From contig JAQVHG010000103.1 in assembly GCA_028696365.1 (NCBI GenBank), positions 1-7,527 of the forward strand: a stretch of DNA of 7,527 nt, written 5' to 3'. This document shows, one piece after another, positions 1 through 5,505 of the stretch. A program made the position numbers and the translations under genes. Under the pieces are notes generated by a model that worked only from the letters and a program-made list of their open reading frames with translations, was not told the origin of the DNA and did not search any database. Every line of letters starts with the position of its first letter. Position 1 is the stretch's first letter. This stretch comes from Methanofollis sp. (GTDB lineage Archaea > Halobacteriota > Methanomicrobia > Methanomicrobiales > Methanofollaceae).

Positions 1-150
1 GAGGGCGGCGGCGATCGCGGTCTCGGTCCGCCCGGCCTCGACGCCGGCGGCGAAGTGTTCTTCATAGTCGCCGATGATCTCCTGCACCTCTTCATCGGGA
101 AGATCCTTCAGACGTGCGCTCAGTCTCTCAAGAAATTCTGATTTTTCCAT
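1..150 (-). CDS. HAAS/DUF1700 domain protein, N-terminal part
   Basis: The first 50 residues of a leftward gene that runs off the window. The visible part begins MEKSEFLERLSARLKDLP and continues through DEEVQEIIGDYEEHF, the typical start of the HAAS (DUF1700) domain: a small alpha-helical module usually placed before several membrane segments and encoded directly after a PadR-type regulator. The start ATG (148-150) lies 6 bases after the padR stop, and a GATGAGAGAAG stretch in the end of padR can serve as ribosome binding site, so the two genes are almost certainly co-transcribed and probably translationally coupled. In the known PadR/HAAS pairs the membrane protein is thought to act with the repressor, but its signal is not known here. 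The membrane part is outside the window, so the full architecture cannot be checked. Confidence 0.75.
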   Translation of the reverse strand, partial: MEKSEFLERLSARLKDLPDEEVQEIIGDYEEHFAAGVEAGRTETAIAAAL

Positions 151-156
151 CTTCTC

Positions 157-498
157 TCATCCCCTGTTCTCACCCGGAGGTTCATTCATCTCGTCCCTGA
201 GAAAACGGTTGACCTGCCCGACAAAGAGGAACCACTCTTCTCTCAGACGCGCGTGGAGGGCCCGACCGCTCTCGGTGAGACGGTAATATTTTCGCGGTGG
301 GCCTCCGGTCGACTCCTGGAGGTACGTCTCAAGATGCCCCTCGTTTTTCAGGCGCCGCAGGAGCGGATAGACGGTGCCCTCTGAGATCTCGATGGCCCCT
401 GAGATCTCCTGCACGATCTCATAGCCGTAGCACGCCTTCCTGGAGAGGAGGGAGAGGACGCAGAGGTCGAGGACTCCTTTCTTAAACTGGACATTCAT
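157..498 (-). CDS. PadR family transcriptional regulator
   Basis: A 113-residue winged-helix DNA-binding protein of the short PadR class. Residues 5-35 (FKKGVLDLCVLSLLSRKACY, then GYEIVQEI) form the first helices with the typical GYEI motif. Residues 39-53 (ISEGTVYPLLRRLKNEG) are the recognition helix, 56-73 the wing ending in RKYYRLTESG, and 75-105 the C-terminal dimerisation helix. An in-frame start exists further upstream (549), but the ATG at 496-498 is chosen because MNVQFKKG is where PadR proteins normally begin and a GAGATGATC ribosome binding site (close to archaeal GGAGGTGATC) sits 4 bases before it. The gene is followed 6 bases later by a HAAS-domain gene, the usual partner. Three spaced repeats upstream suggest autoregulation. 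The family is certain; the ligand and targets are unknown. Confidence 0.95.
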   Translation of the reverse strand: MNVQFKKGVLDLCVLSLLSRKACYGYEIVQEISGAIEISEGTVYPLLRRLKNEGHLETYLQESTGGPPRKYYRLTESGRALHARLREEWFLFVGQVNRFLRDEMNEPPGENRG

Positions 499-529
499 GG
501 GATCATCTCGCGTGCATGGCTGCGCGATG

Positions 530-573
530 CATGGTAGTGAGCCACGCACAGTAGTGTGTAATACATAGTAGTG
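530..573 (-). promoter_or_regulatory. padR promoter with three 17-bp-spaced iterons
   Basis: Read on the padR strand, the 10-mer CACTACYRTG occurs three times in the same orientation, at 573-564 (CACTACTATG), 556-547 (CACTACTGTG) and 539-530 (CACTACCATG), exactly 17 bases apart, with unrelated 7-base spacers. A TATA-like TATGTATTA (566-558) lies between the first two copies, and a weaker AATATCC-like site lies near 585, so the iterons cover the likely core promoter and start region. This is what an autoregulatory repressor site could look like. The repeats are seen directly; binding by the adjacent PadR protein is inference. Classical PadR operators are inverted ATGT/ACAT repeats, so a direct-repeat array would be atypical. 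Confidence 0.5.
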
Positions 574-721
574 CCGACAGGGGATATTCTTTTTCCTCTG
601 TTGTGACCGGCCACGGCGGTCTGAGAATAATCAGCCCTGGAGAGTATGGAGAGTTCCTCCTGATCTGCTCCCTCGGGTCGCGACTCGATTTGTGCGGGGG
701 TTTGGGGGTCGACCGAAAGAA

Positions 722-762
722 GCATCGATCCGATGCACATATACTATTCCGAATTATAGTAT
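722..762 (+). promoter_or_regulatory. Lipoprotein gene promoter with two inverted repeats
   Basis: Two neighbouring inverted repeats precede the lipoprotein gene: GCATCG-ATC-CGATGC (722-736) and ATACTAT-N8-ATAGTAT (741-747 and 756-762). The AT-rich ACATATACTATT (737-748) between and overlapping them is the best TATA box, placing the transcript start near 765-770 and giving a leader of about 50 bases. The second repeat lies between TATA box and start, where archaeal repressors often bind. No experimental start is available. The rest of the 499-816 gap shows only the padR control region and no gene. Confidence 0.4.
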
Positions 763-816
763 GCCATGGATGCCACCGGCCGCCGGTCCTGTGACACCAG
801 AAACAAGGTGCTGAGT

Positions 817-1284
817 ATGAAAGGTCCATGGTATTTTCTTCTGCTCATCGTGGCTCTGGCGCTTGTCGCCGGATGCACGACGCCGGTGGAGAACAAGACC
901 GCCGAAACGACGGCCGCGACCCCAATGGAGACGCCGGCAACGACACCGATCACCACCCGACCTGCCCTCGCCACCGACCTCCCTGACTTTGAGTATGCGG
1001 AGGTGCCGGTCATCTCATCTGGCGATACCGACTGGATGACGACCAATGCCTCCTATGTCGCGAGGATCGCCCTCAGGGACGAGGCGGCGCGGGGGATGTA
1101 TCTCGAAGGAGGCAAGGTCGAGGGGGTGCTCCTCTCCTGCCACCCGACACCCTTCCCCTCGTCAGGGGATGAGTGTGCTCCGGCCCTCAGGATCACCAAC
1201 CAGACCGTGACGGTCGATTTCCTGGTCGACGAAGAAGGGGAACGGGTGATCGCGGTGGTGGTCGAGGTGAAGGAGAACGTGTGA
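817..1284 (+). CDS. Small exported lipoprotein, function unknown
   Basis: A 155-residue protein. Residues 1-20 are a lipoprotein signal: a short basic start (MKGP), a hydrophobic stretch, and the lipobox LVAGC with Cys20 as the expected lipidated residue. Residues 21-50 are a Thr/Ala/Pro-rich tether common in methanogen surface proteins. The remaining 100 residues form a small, probably beta-rich domain with two cysteines (in SCHP and DECAP) that could form a disulfide. Three N-glycosylation sequons (NKT, NAS, NQT) fit an outside location. The ATG at 817 is preferred over the in-frame 766 ATG because only it begins a proper signal peptide and it follows an AAGGTG ribosome binding site. I do not recognise the C-terminal domain. 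It stands alone, facing away from padR; a role in the PadR/HAAS response is only a possibility. Confidence 0.85.
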   Translation: MKGPWYFLLLIVALALVAGCTTPVENKTAETTAATPMETPATTPITTRPALATDLPDFEYAEVPVISSGDTDWMTTNASYVARIALRDEAARGMYLEGGKVEGVLLSCHPTPFPSSGDECAPALRITNQTVTVDFLVDEEGERVIAVVVEVKENV

Positions 1285-1488
1285 GAATCTCAGTGAAGTA
1301 CGATATGAGACGATCGAGAGATGAGGATGTTATCTTTCGGCTGTGACAATCCCCTTCTCTCCTCTTCCTCGTGCCTGGGGTTCTTCGAAGATCAAAGATC
1401 TTCTCAAGTTCCCTCAGGTCGCAGATCAAAACACTTCGTGTCGTGGCACATCGGAAAGATGCGTGCCGAGAAATAGGCCTGCATTTTT
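1285..1488 (+). other. Gene-free region with a small perfect hairpin
   Basis: No coding region is supported here. GAAGATC-AAA-GATCTTC (1387-1403) is a perfect 7-bp hairpin with a 3-base loop. It is not followed by a T-run, so it is a poor intrinsic terminator. A second imperfect stem pairs GGCACATC (1445-1452) with GATGCGTGCC (1458-1467). The first T-run on the + strand is TTTTT at 1484-1488, directly before the repeat element, and may end the lipoprotein transcript, since archaeal termination mainly needs a U-tract. Confidence 0.3.
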
Positions 1489-1717
1489 GGCCCTGTAGAA
1501 GATCTCATTTATTCCTTGTATAGGCATGACTTAATCGCCTTCCTCACTCGTTCGCGCCGGGGGCTCTGCCCCCGGACCCCCGGGAAGAAGATAGGACCTG
1601 GAAGACATATTTGAACTCCTTGAAGAGGGATTGCCGTCCGCGACCTATCCTGACGCGGGGGGTCCGGGGGGTGAACCCCCCCGGCAGAGAGTTCCATCCA
1701 GATGGTCTCTCCACAGC
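1489..1717. repeat. Palindromic intergenic repeat, copy A (compound)
   Basis: The left end GGCCCTGTAGAAGATCTC is followed by CGCCTTCC at offset 48 and a perfect hairpin CCGGGGGC-TCT-GCCCCCGG (1557-1575) at offset 68, the same spacing as in copy B. A second hairpin CCGGGGGG-N5-CCCCCCGG lies at 1664-1684. The right end, CAGAGAG then TCC, then CTCTCCACAGC, aligns with the right end of copy C. The two hairpins are mirror images: each is followed, on opposite strands, by GGACCCCC and then GATAGG. The whole is about 229 bp between the converging lipoprotein and upp genes, stopping right at the T-tract after upp. It contains no coding region. It could be a non-autonomous mobile element or a structured intergenic repeat. 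Confidence 0.72.
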
Positions 1718-1727
1718 AAAAAAAAGA
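1718..1727 (-). terminator. U-tract terminator of the uraA-upp operon
   Basis: On the minus strand the upp stop codon TAA is followed directly by TCTTTTTTTT, an uninterrupted run of eight T. U-rich tracts on the transcript are the main archaeal termination signal. No upstream hairpin is needed, and none lies between the stop codon and the tract. The GC-rich palindrome of repeat copy A follows immediately and could act as a back-up. Confidence 0.6.
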
Positions 1728-2357
1728 TTATTTTGTCCCAAAGAGACGGTCGCCGGCATCGCCAAGACCTGGCATGATGTAGCCCTTCTCATTGAGATGG
1801 TCGTCGATCACCGCCGGGATGATCTCGACGTCAGGGTGGTCCTCCTCCATCTTTGCAAGCCCCTCAGGCGCCGCAAGGATACAGAGAACCTTGATGCTCT
1901 TCACGCCCGCCCTCTTCAGCATCGAACAGACCGCCGAAGTGGTCCCGCCGGTAGCAAGCATCGGGTCGAGGACATAGTTCCTCCTGAGATGCACGTTCTC
2001 TGCGAGCTTTGCATAGTAGAGTTGCGGTTCAAGCGTTTCCTCGTCGCGGTAGTAGCCGATGTAGCTGATCTTGGCACTCGGGATGATGCTCAGGAACCCC
2101 TCCTGCATCCCGATACCGGCACGGAAGACCGGGACGATGGACGGGTCCTCCTCCAGGAACATCTCGACCTCCATCTCAGAGCCCTGCCACCCATCGATGG
2201 TGGTCGTCTCGAGTTTGAGGTCGCGGGTCGCCTCGTAGGTCAGCAACGAGGTGAGTTCTGTCACGATCTGTCTGAAGTCCTTGGGTCTTGTCCCGATATC
2301 CCTGAGCATGTTGATCTTGTGGGTGATGACCGGGTGGGAGACTGGCCGTACGGTCAT
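1728..2357 (-). CDS. upp: Uracil phosphoribosyltransferase
   Basis: A 209-residue cytosolic enzyme that joins uracil and PRPP to give UMP and pyrophosphate, the pyrimidine salvage step. Its length matches the E. coli enzyme (208). Visible hallmarks are SHPVITHKINMLRD near the N-terminus, LLTYEAT (38-44), the RAGIGMQEG segment (79-87), the PRPP-binding loop DPMLATGGTTSA (131-142), the AAPEG segment (162-166), and the uracil-binding C-terminal end GYIMPGLGDAGDRLFGTK (192-209). It starts inside the end of uraA through an ATGA overlap, with GGGGTGG about 7 bases upstream as a possible ribosome binding site, so translation is probably coupled to the permease. Uracil brought in by that permease would be trapped here as UMP. 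It ends with a T8 terminator. Nothing is missing or unusual in the protein. Confidence 0.98.
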   Translation of the reverse strand: MTVRPVSHPVITHKINMLRDIGTRPKDFRQIVTELTSLLTYEATRDLKLETTTIDGWQGSEMEVEMFLEEDPSIVPVFRAGIGMQEGFLSIIPSAKISYIGYYRDEETLEPQLYYAKLAENVHLRRNYVLDPMLATGGTTSAVCSMLKRAGVKSIKVLCILAAPEGLAKMEEDHPDVEIIPAVIDDHLNEKGYIMPGLGDAGDRLFGTK

Positions 2358-3610
2358 TCTGCTGCCACCCCCTGCGGTGCCTGGCCCTCTGGGTCAGGGA
2401 TCACGAGGTTGAGGACAACCCCGATGATCGCTGCAAGCCCGATCCCGGCCAGCTTGAAGTCGCCGAACGGGATGAAGAGCCCGCCGATTGCGGTGATCAA
2501 CACGATGGAAGCGATGACCGCATTCTTCTGGGTCGTCAGGTCGATCTTGTTCTGGACCAGCTGGTTGATGCCAAGACTTGCGATGAGCCCGAAGAGAAGG
2601 ATCATCACGCCGCCCATCACCGGGATTGGGATGCTGTGCAGGGCCGCACCGATCTTGCCGATGAACGCAAAGCAGATCGCAAAGACGGCGGCGGCGGTCA
2701 TGATCAACGGGTTGAACTGCTTGGTCAGCGCCACCGCACCAGTCACCTCAGAGTAGGTGGTGTTCGGCGGCCCGCCGATGAACGAGGCGACAAAGGTGGC
2801 GACCCCGTCGCCCAGCATGGTGCGGTGGACGCCCGGGTCCTCCAGGTAGTTCTTCCCGGTGACCGAGCCGATGGCGAGGATGTCCCCGAAGTGCTCGATG
2901 GCCGGGGCGATCGCGACCGGGACGATGAAGAGGATGGCCTCAAGGTTCCACTCAGGCAAGGTGAAGGCCGGGACTGCAAACCAGGCCGCCGCAAGGATCC
3001 CCGAGTAGTCGACGATCCCGAGTGCGGCCGCGAGGGCATATCCCGCCACGATCCCGCAGAGGATCGGGATCAGCCTGAGCCATCCTTTCAAGAAGGTAAA
3101 GACCACCAGCGTTGTCAGGAGCGAGACCCCTGAGAGGAGCAGCGCCGTCTCGACCGGCACGACCTGGACTCCGCTGCCGTCGATCCCGAGCGCCATGTTC
3201 ACGGCTGAGGGAGCGAGGGAGAGACCGATCGCACAGATGACCGGGCCGACCACCACCGGCGGGAAGAGCCTATTGACGAGCCCCACGCCAGAAAACCTGA
3301 TCACAAAACTCAGCAGCACGTAGAACAGGCCTGCGGCGGCAAGACCGCAGAGGGTGCTGGGTATGCCCCATGTTGCGACACCATACATGATCGCAGGAAT
3401 AAACGCAAAAGAAGAGGCAAGAAAGATCGGTACTTTCATTCGTGTAATCAACTGGAAGATCAGGGTCCCGACACCCGCCGTGAAGAGCGCGACATTCGGG
3501 TCCAACCCCGTGAGGAGCGGGACGATGACAAGCGCACCGAAGGCGACGAAAAGGACCTGAACCCCCAGACACATCTCTTTTATACTTATAGTCACTCGTT
3601 CGTGGCCCAT
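2354..3610 (-). CDS. uraA: Uracil permease, NCS2 (UraA) family
   Basis: A 418-residue membrane transporter of the nucleobase/cation symporter-2 family, expected to import uracil with protons. Hydrophobic segments run through nearly the whole chain, consistent with the family's 14 helices. Two substrate-site glutamates of the family can be placed: Glu239 in the AIAPAIEHFGD segment and Glu288 in GGPPNTTYSEVTGAVALT, corresponding to the EH and TTYAE motifs of E. coli UraA. The start at 3610 has a GAGGT ribosome binding site about 9 bases upstream; a second Met at residue 13 is possible but less well supported. The gene overlaps upp by 4 bases (ATGA). Pairing with upp makes uracil the likely substrate, though xanthine or uric acid members share the fold. 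The leader carries unusual complementary segments, described separately. Confidence 0.96.
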   Translation of the reverse strand: MGHERVTISIKEMCLGVQVLFVAFGALVIVPLLTGLDPNVALFTAGVGTLIFQLITRMKVPIFLASSFAFIPAIMYGVATWGIPSTLCGLAAAGLFYVLLSFVIRFSGVGLVNRLFPPVVVGPVICAIGLSLAPSAVNMALGIDGSGVQVVPVETALLLSGVSLLTTLVVFTFLKGWLRLIPILCGIVAGYALAAALGIVDYSGILAAAWFAVPAFTLPEWNLEAILFIVPVAIAPAIEHFGDILAIGSVTGKNYLEDPGVHRTMLGDGVATFVASFIGGPPNTTYSEVTGAVALTKQFNPLIMTAAAVFAICFAFIGKIGAALHSIPIPVMGGVMILLFGLIASLGINQLVQNKIDLTTQKNAVIASIVLITAIGGLFIPFGDFKLAGIGLAAIIGVVLNLVIPDPEGQAPQGVAAE

Positions 3611-3681
3611 AGGAATACCTCAGTCTGATGAACTGTGAATAGGAACGAGTCTGCACCGGCATGACGCATCAGACACGGTGC
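3594..3681 (-). promoter_or_regulatory. Candidate structured mRNA leader of uraA-upp
   Basis: On the uraA strand the 5' leader and first codons hold three perfect complementary pairs. P1 is GCACCG (3681-3676) with CGGTGC (3658-3653), closing a 17-base loop. Pair a is GTCTGATG (3674-3667, inside the P1 loop) with CATCAGAC (3630-3623), which directly abuts the TGAGGT ribosome binding site. Pair b is ACTCGTTC (3650-3643) with GAACGAGT (3601-3594, within codons 4-6). Their order a-b-a'-b' is interleaved, so they form either a pseudoknot or two competing helices that enclose the ribosome binding site and start codon. The pairs are seen directly. Translational control, for example by a pyrimidine, is inference, and I know no described riboswitch with this layout. 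Confidence 0.45.
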
Positions 3682-3685
3682 TCCC

Positions 3686-3727
3686 AGATTTCCTCCAGAA
3701 ATTTTTGCGATTCGTGATGAATATACC
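3686..3727 (-). promoter_or_regulatory. uraA-upp promoter
   Basis: On the minus strand GGTATATTC (3727-3719) is the best TATA box before uraA. It predicts a transcript start near 3695-3700 and a leader of about 85-90 bases, long enough to contain the whole leader structure. An inverted repeat ATTTC-TGGAG-GAAAT (3702-3688) sits on the predicted start and could be an operator. Its 5-bp arms are short enough to occur by chance. Confidence 0.45.
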
Positions 3728-3961
3728 TATGCCTCTCCTTTCTCTGAGGATGGCAGAGTTTCAGTCTGATCGTCCTGCTGGGTCGCCAGCATGGGGCGCG
3801 TTTCTGCGGGCATGTAGGTGGATCCGGCCCTGACATAACGCCTGGATCTGCGAGTTCGTGTGCCGGTCAGGGTATCGCCCGGCTACCGGCGTCTTCCTTG
3901 TCCCCGCGCAGGAGTGAGAGTGTCCTTGTAGTGAGTATCACTCGCAGGTCCGGGCCCTGGG
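3728..3961. other. Gene-free spacer between divergent genes
   Basis: No coding region is supported. TCAGTCTGAT at 3761-3770 repeats, in the same orientation, the 10 bases at 3620-3629 that include half of leader pair a. CTGCGAG, GCCGG and CCGGC motifs give short stems around 3860-3890. From 3962 onward the spacer is filled with degenerate pieces of the repeat family. Confidence 0.4.
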
Positions 3962-4090
3962 GAGAGATCCTTATGATGGATTCCGACCGCTCGAAAATTG
4001 GTGTGTAGAACCCATCAAGGTGGCTCTCCGTATCAGGGGGCGTGTCGCTCCCCGCTCCCCCACCACATGATGAGGTCGAAGACCGCACAT
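3962..4090. repeat. Degenerate pieces of the intergenic repeat family
   Basis: GAGAGATCC followed by GATGGATTCC (3962-3985) aligns with the right end of copy C, which reads GAGAGATCC then GAGGATTTC. Nine bases later GTGTGTAGAACCC (4001-4013) matches the left-end core TGTAGAACCC of the family. A GGGGGCG block with a downstream CCCCGCTCCCCC (4036-4061) is a decayed version of the central hairpin, but at a shorter offset than in the intact copies. I read this as the remains of two older copies in tandem, leading into copy B. The exact borders are uncertain. Confidence 0.4.
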
Positions 4091-4103
4091 CCTCTCAATA
4101 AAC

Positions 4104-4257
4104 CGCTCTGTAGAAACCCTTACCTTTTCCAGGCACACGGGTGAACCAACCGCCTTCTCCCATCATACGCGCCGGGGGCTCTGCCCCCGGCGAGAAGATA
4201 TGGGAAGGTGGTTGAGTCATGCTCGCACCAGGAATCGGTGAGTGGCATCCCCATCGC
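4104..4257. repeat. Palindromic intergenic repeat, copy B
   Basis: It begins with CGCTCTGTAGAAACCCTTAC, has GCCTTC at offset 48 and a perfect 10-bp-arm hairpin CGCCGGGGGC-TCT-GCCCCCGGCG (4170-4192) at offset 66-68. The right half, read in reverse, realigns with the left half (CTTACC/CTCACC, TTCCAGG/TTCCTGG, CCAACCGCCTTC/TCAACCACCTTC, CCCAT/CCCAT), so the element is a diverged long palindrome of about 154 bp. Its right half (GTCATGC, GGAAT, TGAG) also aligns with the left half of copy A read in reverse, with no gaps. It lies upstream of the promoter of the propeller gene, so an upstream in-frame ATG at 4219 falls inside the repeat. Confidence 0.72.
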
Positions 4258-4269
4258 GAGGAACGATTT

Positions 4270-4311
4270 CAGAATATATATGGTGCCGCGGGCGAAGGCC
4301 ACTCTGAGAGC
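4270..4311 (+). promoter_or_regulatory. Promoter of the propeller gene
   Basis: The AT-rich AGAATATATATGG (4271-4283) is a good archaeal TATA box, directly after repeat copy B. It puts the transcript start near 4300-4305, leaving about 10 bases before the ATG at 4312. There is no clear ribosome binding site in that space, so the message may be almost leaderless. Confidence 0.5.
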
Positions 4312-5433
4312 ATGAAAATCCATCTCATATGGGCCGCTCCCTTCCTGGTGCTCTGCCTGCTCGGCACCGCTGCCGCCGTCGACCTCCCTCAGGCGCCGGG
4401 CACCCTCGTCACCCTCATCAACGGTAGTGACCTTATCGGCAGGGACTGGCTGGCGATCGACGGCGACCATGTGGTCTGGACATGGTACGACAGGGAGTAC
4501 AGGACCGGCATCGCACTCCATACCCTCTCGACCGGTGAAGAGGTGAACATCTCCAGGAATTTCCGTGCGAACAGTTGCCCCCGCGTCTCGGGGGATTACC
4601 TGGTCTGGATCGATGACCGCGAGCGCGATCTCCCTGAGCAGAGAGGGGACATCTACCTCTATACAATCTCATCAGGGAAGACGAGCTGCATCAGTTCAGA
4701 GAGCCCCAGGCCACGGAATATCGCCATCTCAGGTGATTATGTCGTCTGGGAAGACCGGCGAAAACAACAGGGAGACACCTATCAACAGGGAGACATCTAT
4801 CTCTACCAGATCAGCACTGGGGAGGAGTGGGCGGTCTGCACAGATCAGGCTCCACAGAGCGACCCCGACGTCTCGGGCGACCGGATCGTCTGGACCGACC
4901 GACGCCATGGGAATGACGACATCTATCTCTATAATATCACGACCGGCGAGGAGAGGGCGCTCACCTCTGCACCCGCCGATGAGAGTAGCGCCTCGATCGC
5001 CGGCGACCGGGTCGTCTGGCGCGCGTCTGATAAAATACACCTCCACAACCTCACCACCGGCCGCGAGCGCGTGCTCGCGAATTCATCGACCATGAAGGGC
5101 GGCCCCTCGATCTCAGGCGACCTGGTGGTCTGGAACGAGTATGTCTTCAGGGAGAGCGACGTCCCGGACGCCGACACCTATCTCTTCGACCTTGTGACCG
5201 GAGAGAAGATGATCGTCTATTCTTCCGGCTCTCGTTCCATGAGCGATGACCTCATCTCAGGCGACTGCATCGTCTGGAGTAAGGGGTGTTCTGTCATGCT
5301 CTTCACGTATGAACACACCCGGGAGCCAGCATCGACGACGAAGGCTCTGATTCCAACGACAGAGACTCCAGCACCGCTCACCACCGTCCTGGTCGCGCTG
5401 CCCCTCGTCATCGCGGCCCGGCGTCGGGGGTGA
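4312..5433 (+). CDS. Exported seven-bladed beta-propeller protein
   Basis: A 373-residue surface protein of unknown partner. Residues 1-22 form a Sec signal peptide (MKIHLIWAAPFLVLCLLG, then AAA before VDLP). Seven repeats follow, each with a GD-x-VVW strand (near residues 51, 94, 141, 189, 231, 269, 317) and, in most, a D-IYLY strand followed by STGEE or TTGEE: the TolB/WD40-like pattern of a seven-bladed beta-propeller, usually a binding scaffold. The C-terminus (335-373) has a Thr-rich linker, the PAPL segment, a hydrophobic stretch and a final RRRG. This resembles the tripartite sorting tails of methanogen surface proteins, or a simple membrane anchor, but lacks a clear PGF motif. The 4312 start is chosen over 4219 because the latter lies inside repeat copy B and hides the signal peptide. 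An in-frame tandem duplication lies in blade 3. Confidence 0.88.
   Translation: MKIHLIWAAPFLVLCLLGTAAAVDLPQAPGTLVTLINGSDLIGRDWLAIDGDHVVWTWYDREYRTGIALHTLSTGEEVNISRNFRANSCPRVSGDYLVWIDDRERDLPEQRGDIYLYTISSGKTSCISSESPRPRNIAISGDYVVWEDRRKQQGDTYQQGDIYLYQISTGEEWAVCTDQAPQSDPDVSGDRIVWTDRRHGNDDIYLYNITTGEERALTSAPADESSASIAGDRVVWRASDKIHLHNLTTGRERVLANSSTMKGGPSISGDLVVWNEYVFRESDVPDADTYLFDLVTGEKMIVYSSGSRSMSDDLISGDCIVWSKGCSVMLFTYEHTREPASTTKALIPTTETPAPLTTVLVALPLVIAARRRG
4765..4800 (+). repeat. 18-bp in-frame tandem duplication
   Basis: CAACAGGGAGACACCTAT (4765-4782) is followed immediately by CAACAGGGAGACATCTAT (4783-4800), differing at one base. It adds six residues (QGDTYQ beside QGDIYL) to the loop between two strands of propeller blade 3 without breaking the frame. 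It is consistent with a recent slippage or duplication event. Confidence 0.85.
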
Positions 5434-5445
5434 GGGGGCGCAACC

Positions 5446-5490
5446 CATATATCCCGCGCCCCCCTCTCCACCTCACGTCCCACCTGGGAC
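5446..5490 (+). promoter_or_regulatory. Promoter and palindrome before the ferritin gene
   Basis: CCATATATCC (5445-5454), 12 bases after the previous stop codon, is a clear TATA box and predicts a start near 5472-5478. The inverted repeat GTCCCA-CC-TGGGAC (5477-5490) lies exactly there and is well placed for a repressor. The leader would be about 30 bases. Control by metal or oxidative stress is plausible from the genes served but not shown by the sequence. Confidence 0.5.
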
Positions 5491-5505
5491 ACGGGGGAAA
5501 ATGGA

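Noticed and set aside
530..573. CRISPR-like array
   Set aside because: The three 10-bp units with 7-base spacers are far too short for CRISPR repeats and spacers, and no cas gene is present.
1387..1403. Intrinsic terminator of the lipoprotein gene
   Set aside because: The hairpin is perfect but lies about 100 bases after the stop codon and is not followed by a T-run.
1611..2756. Long 381-codon open frame on the + strand
   Set aside because: It lies antisense to upp and uraA, which have unmistakable protein motifs; its product has no domain-like character and begins inside repeat copy A.
3867..4088. 73-codon open frame on the minus strand
   Set aside because: It runs through decayed repeat pieces (its GFYTP is the reverse of GGTGTGTAGAACC) and has no ribosome binding site or recognisable domain.
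4219..4311. Upstream start for the propeller gene
   Set aside because: The first 31 codons come mostly from repeat copy B and precede the TATA box; the signal peptide begins at 4312.
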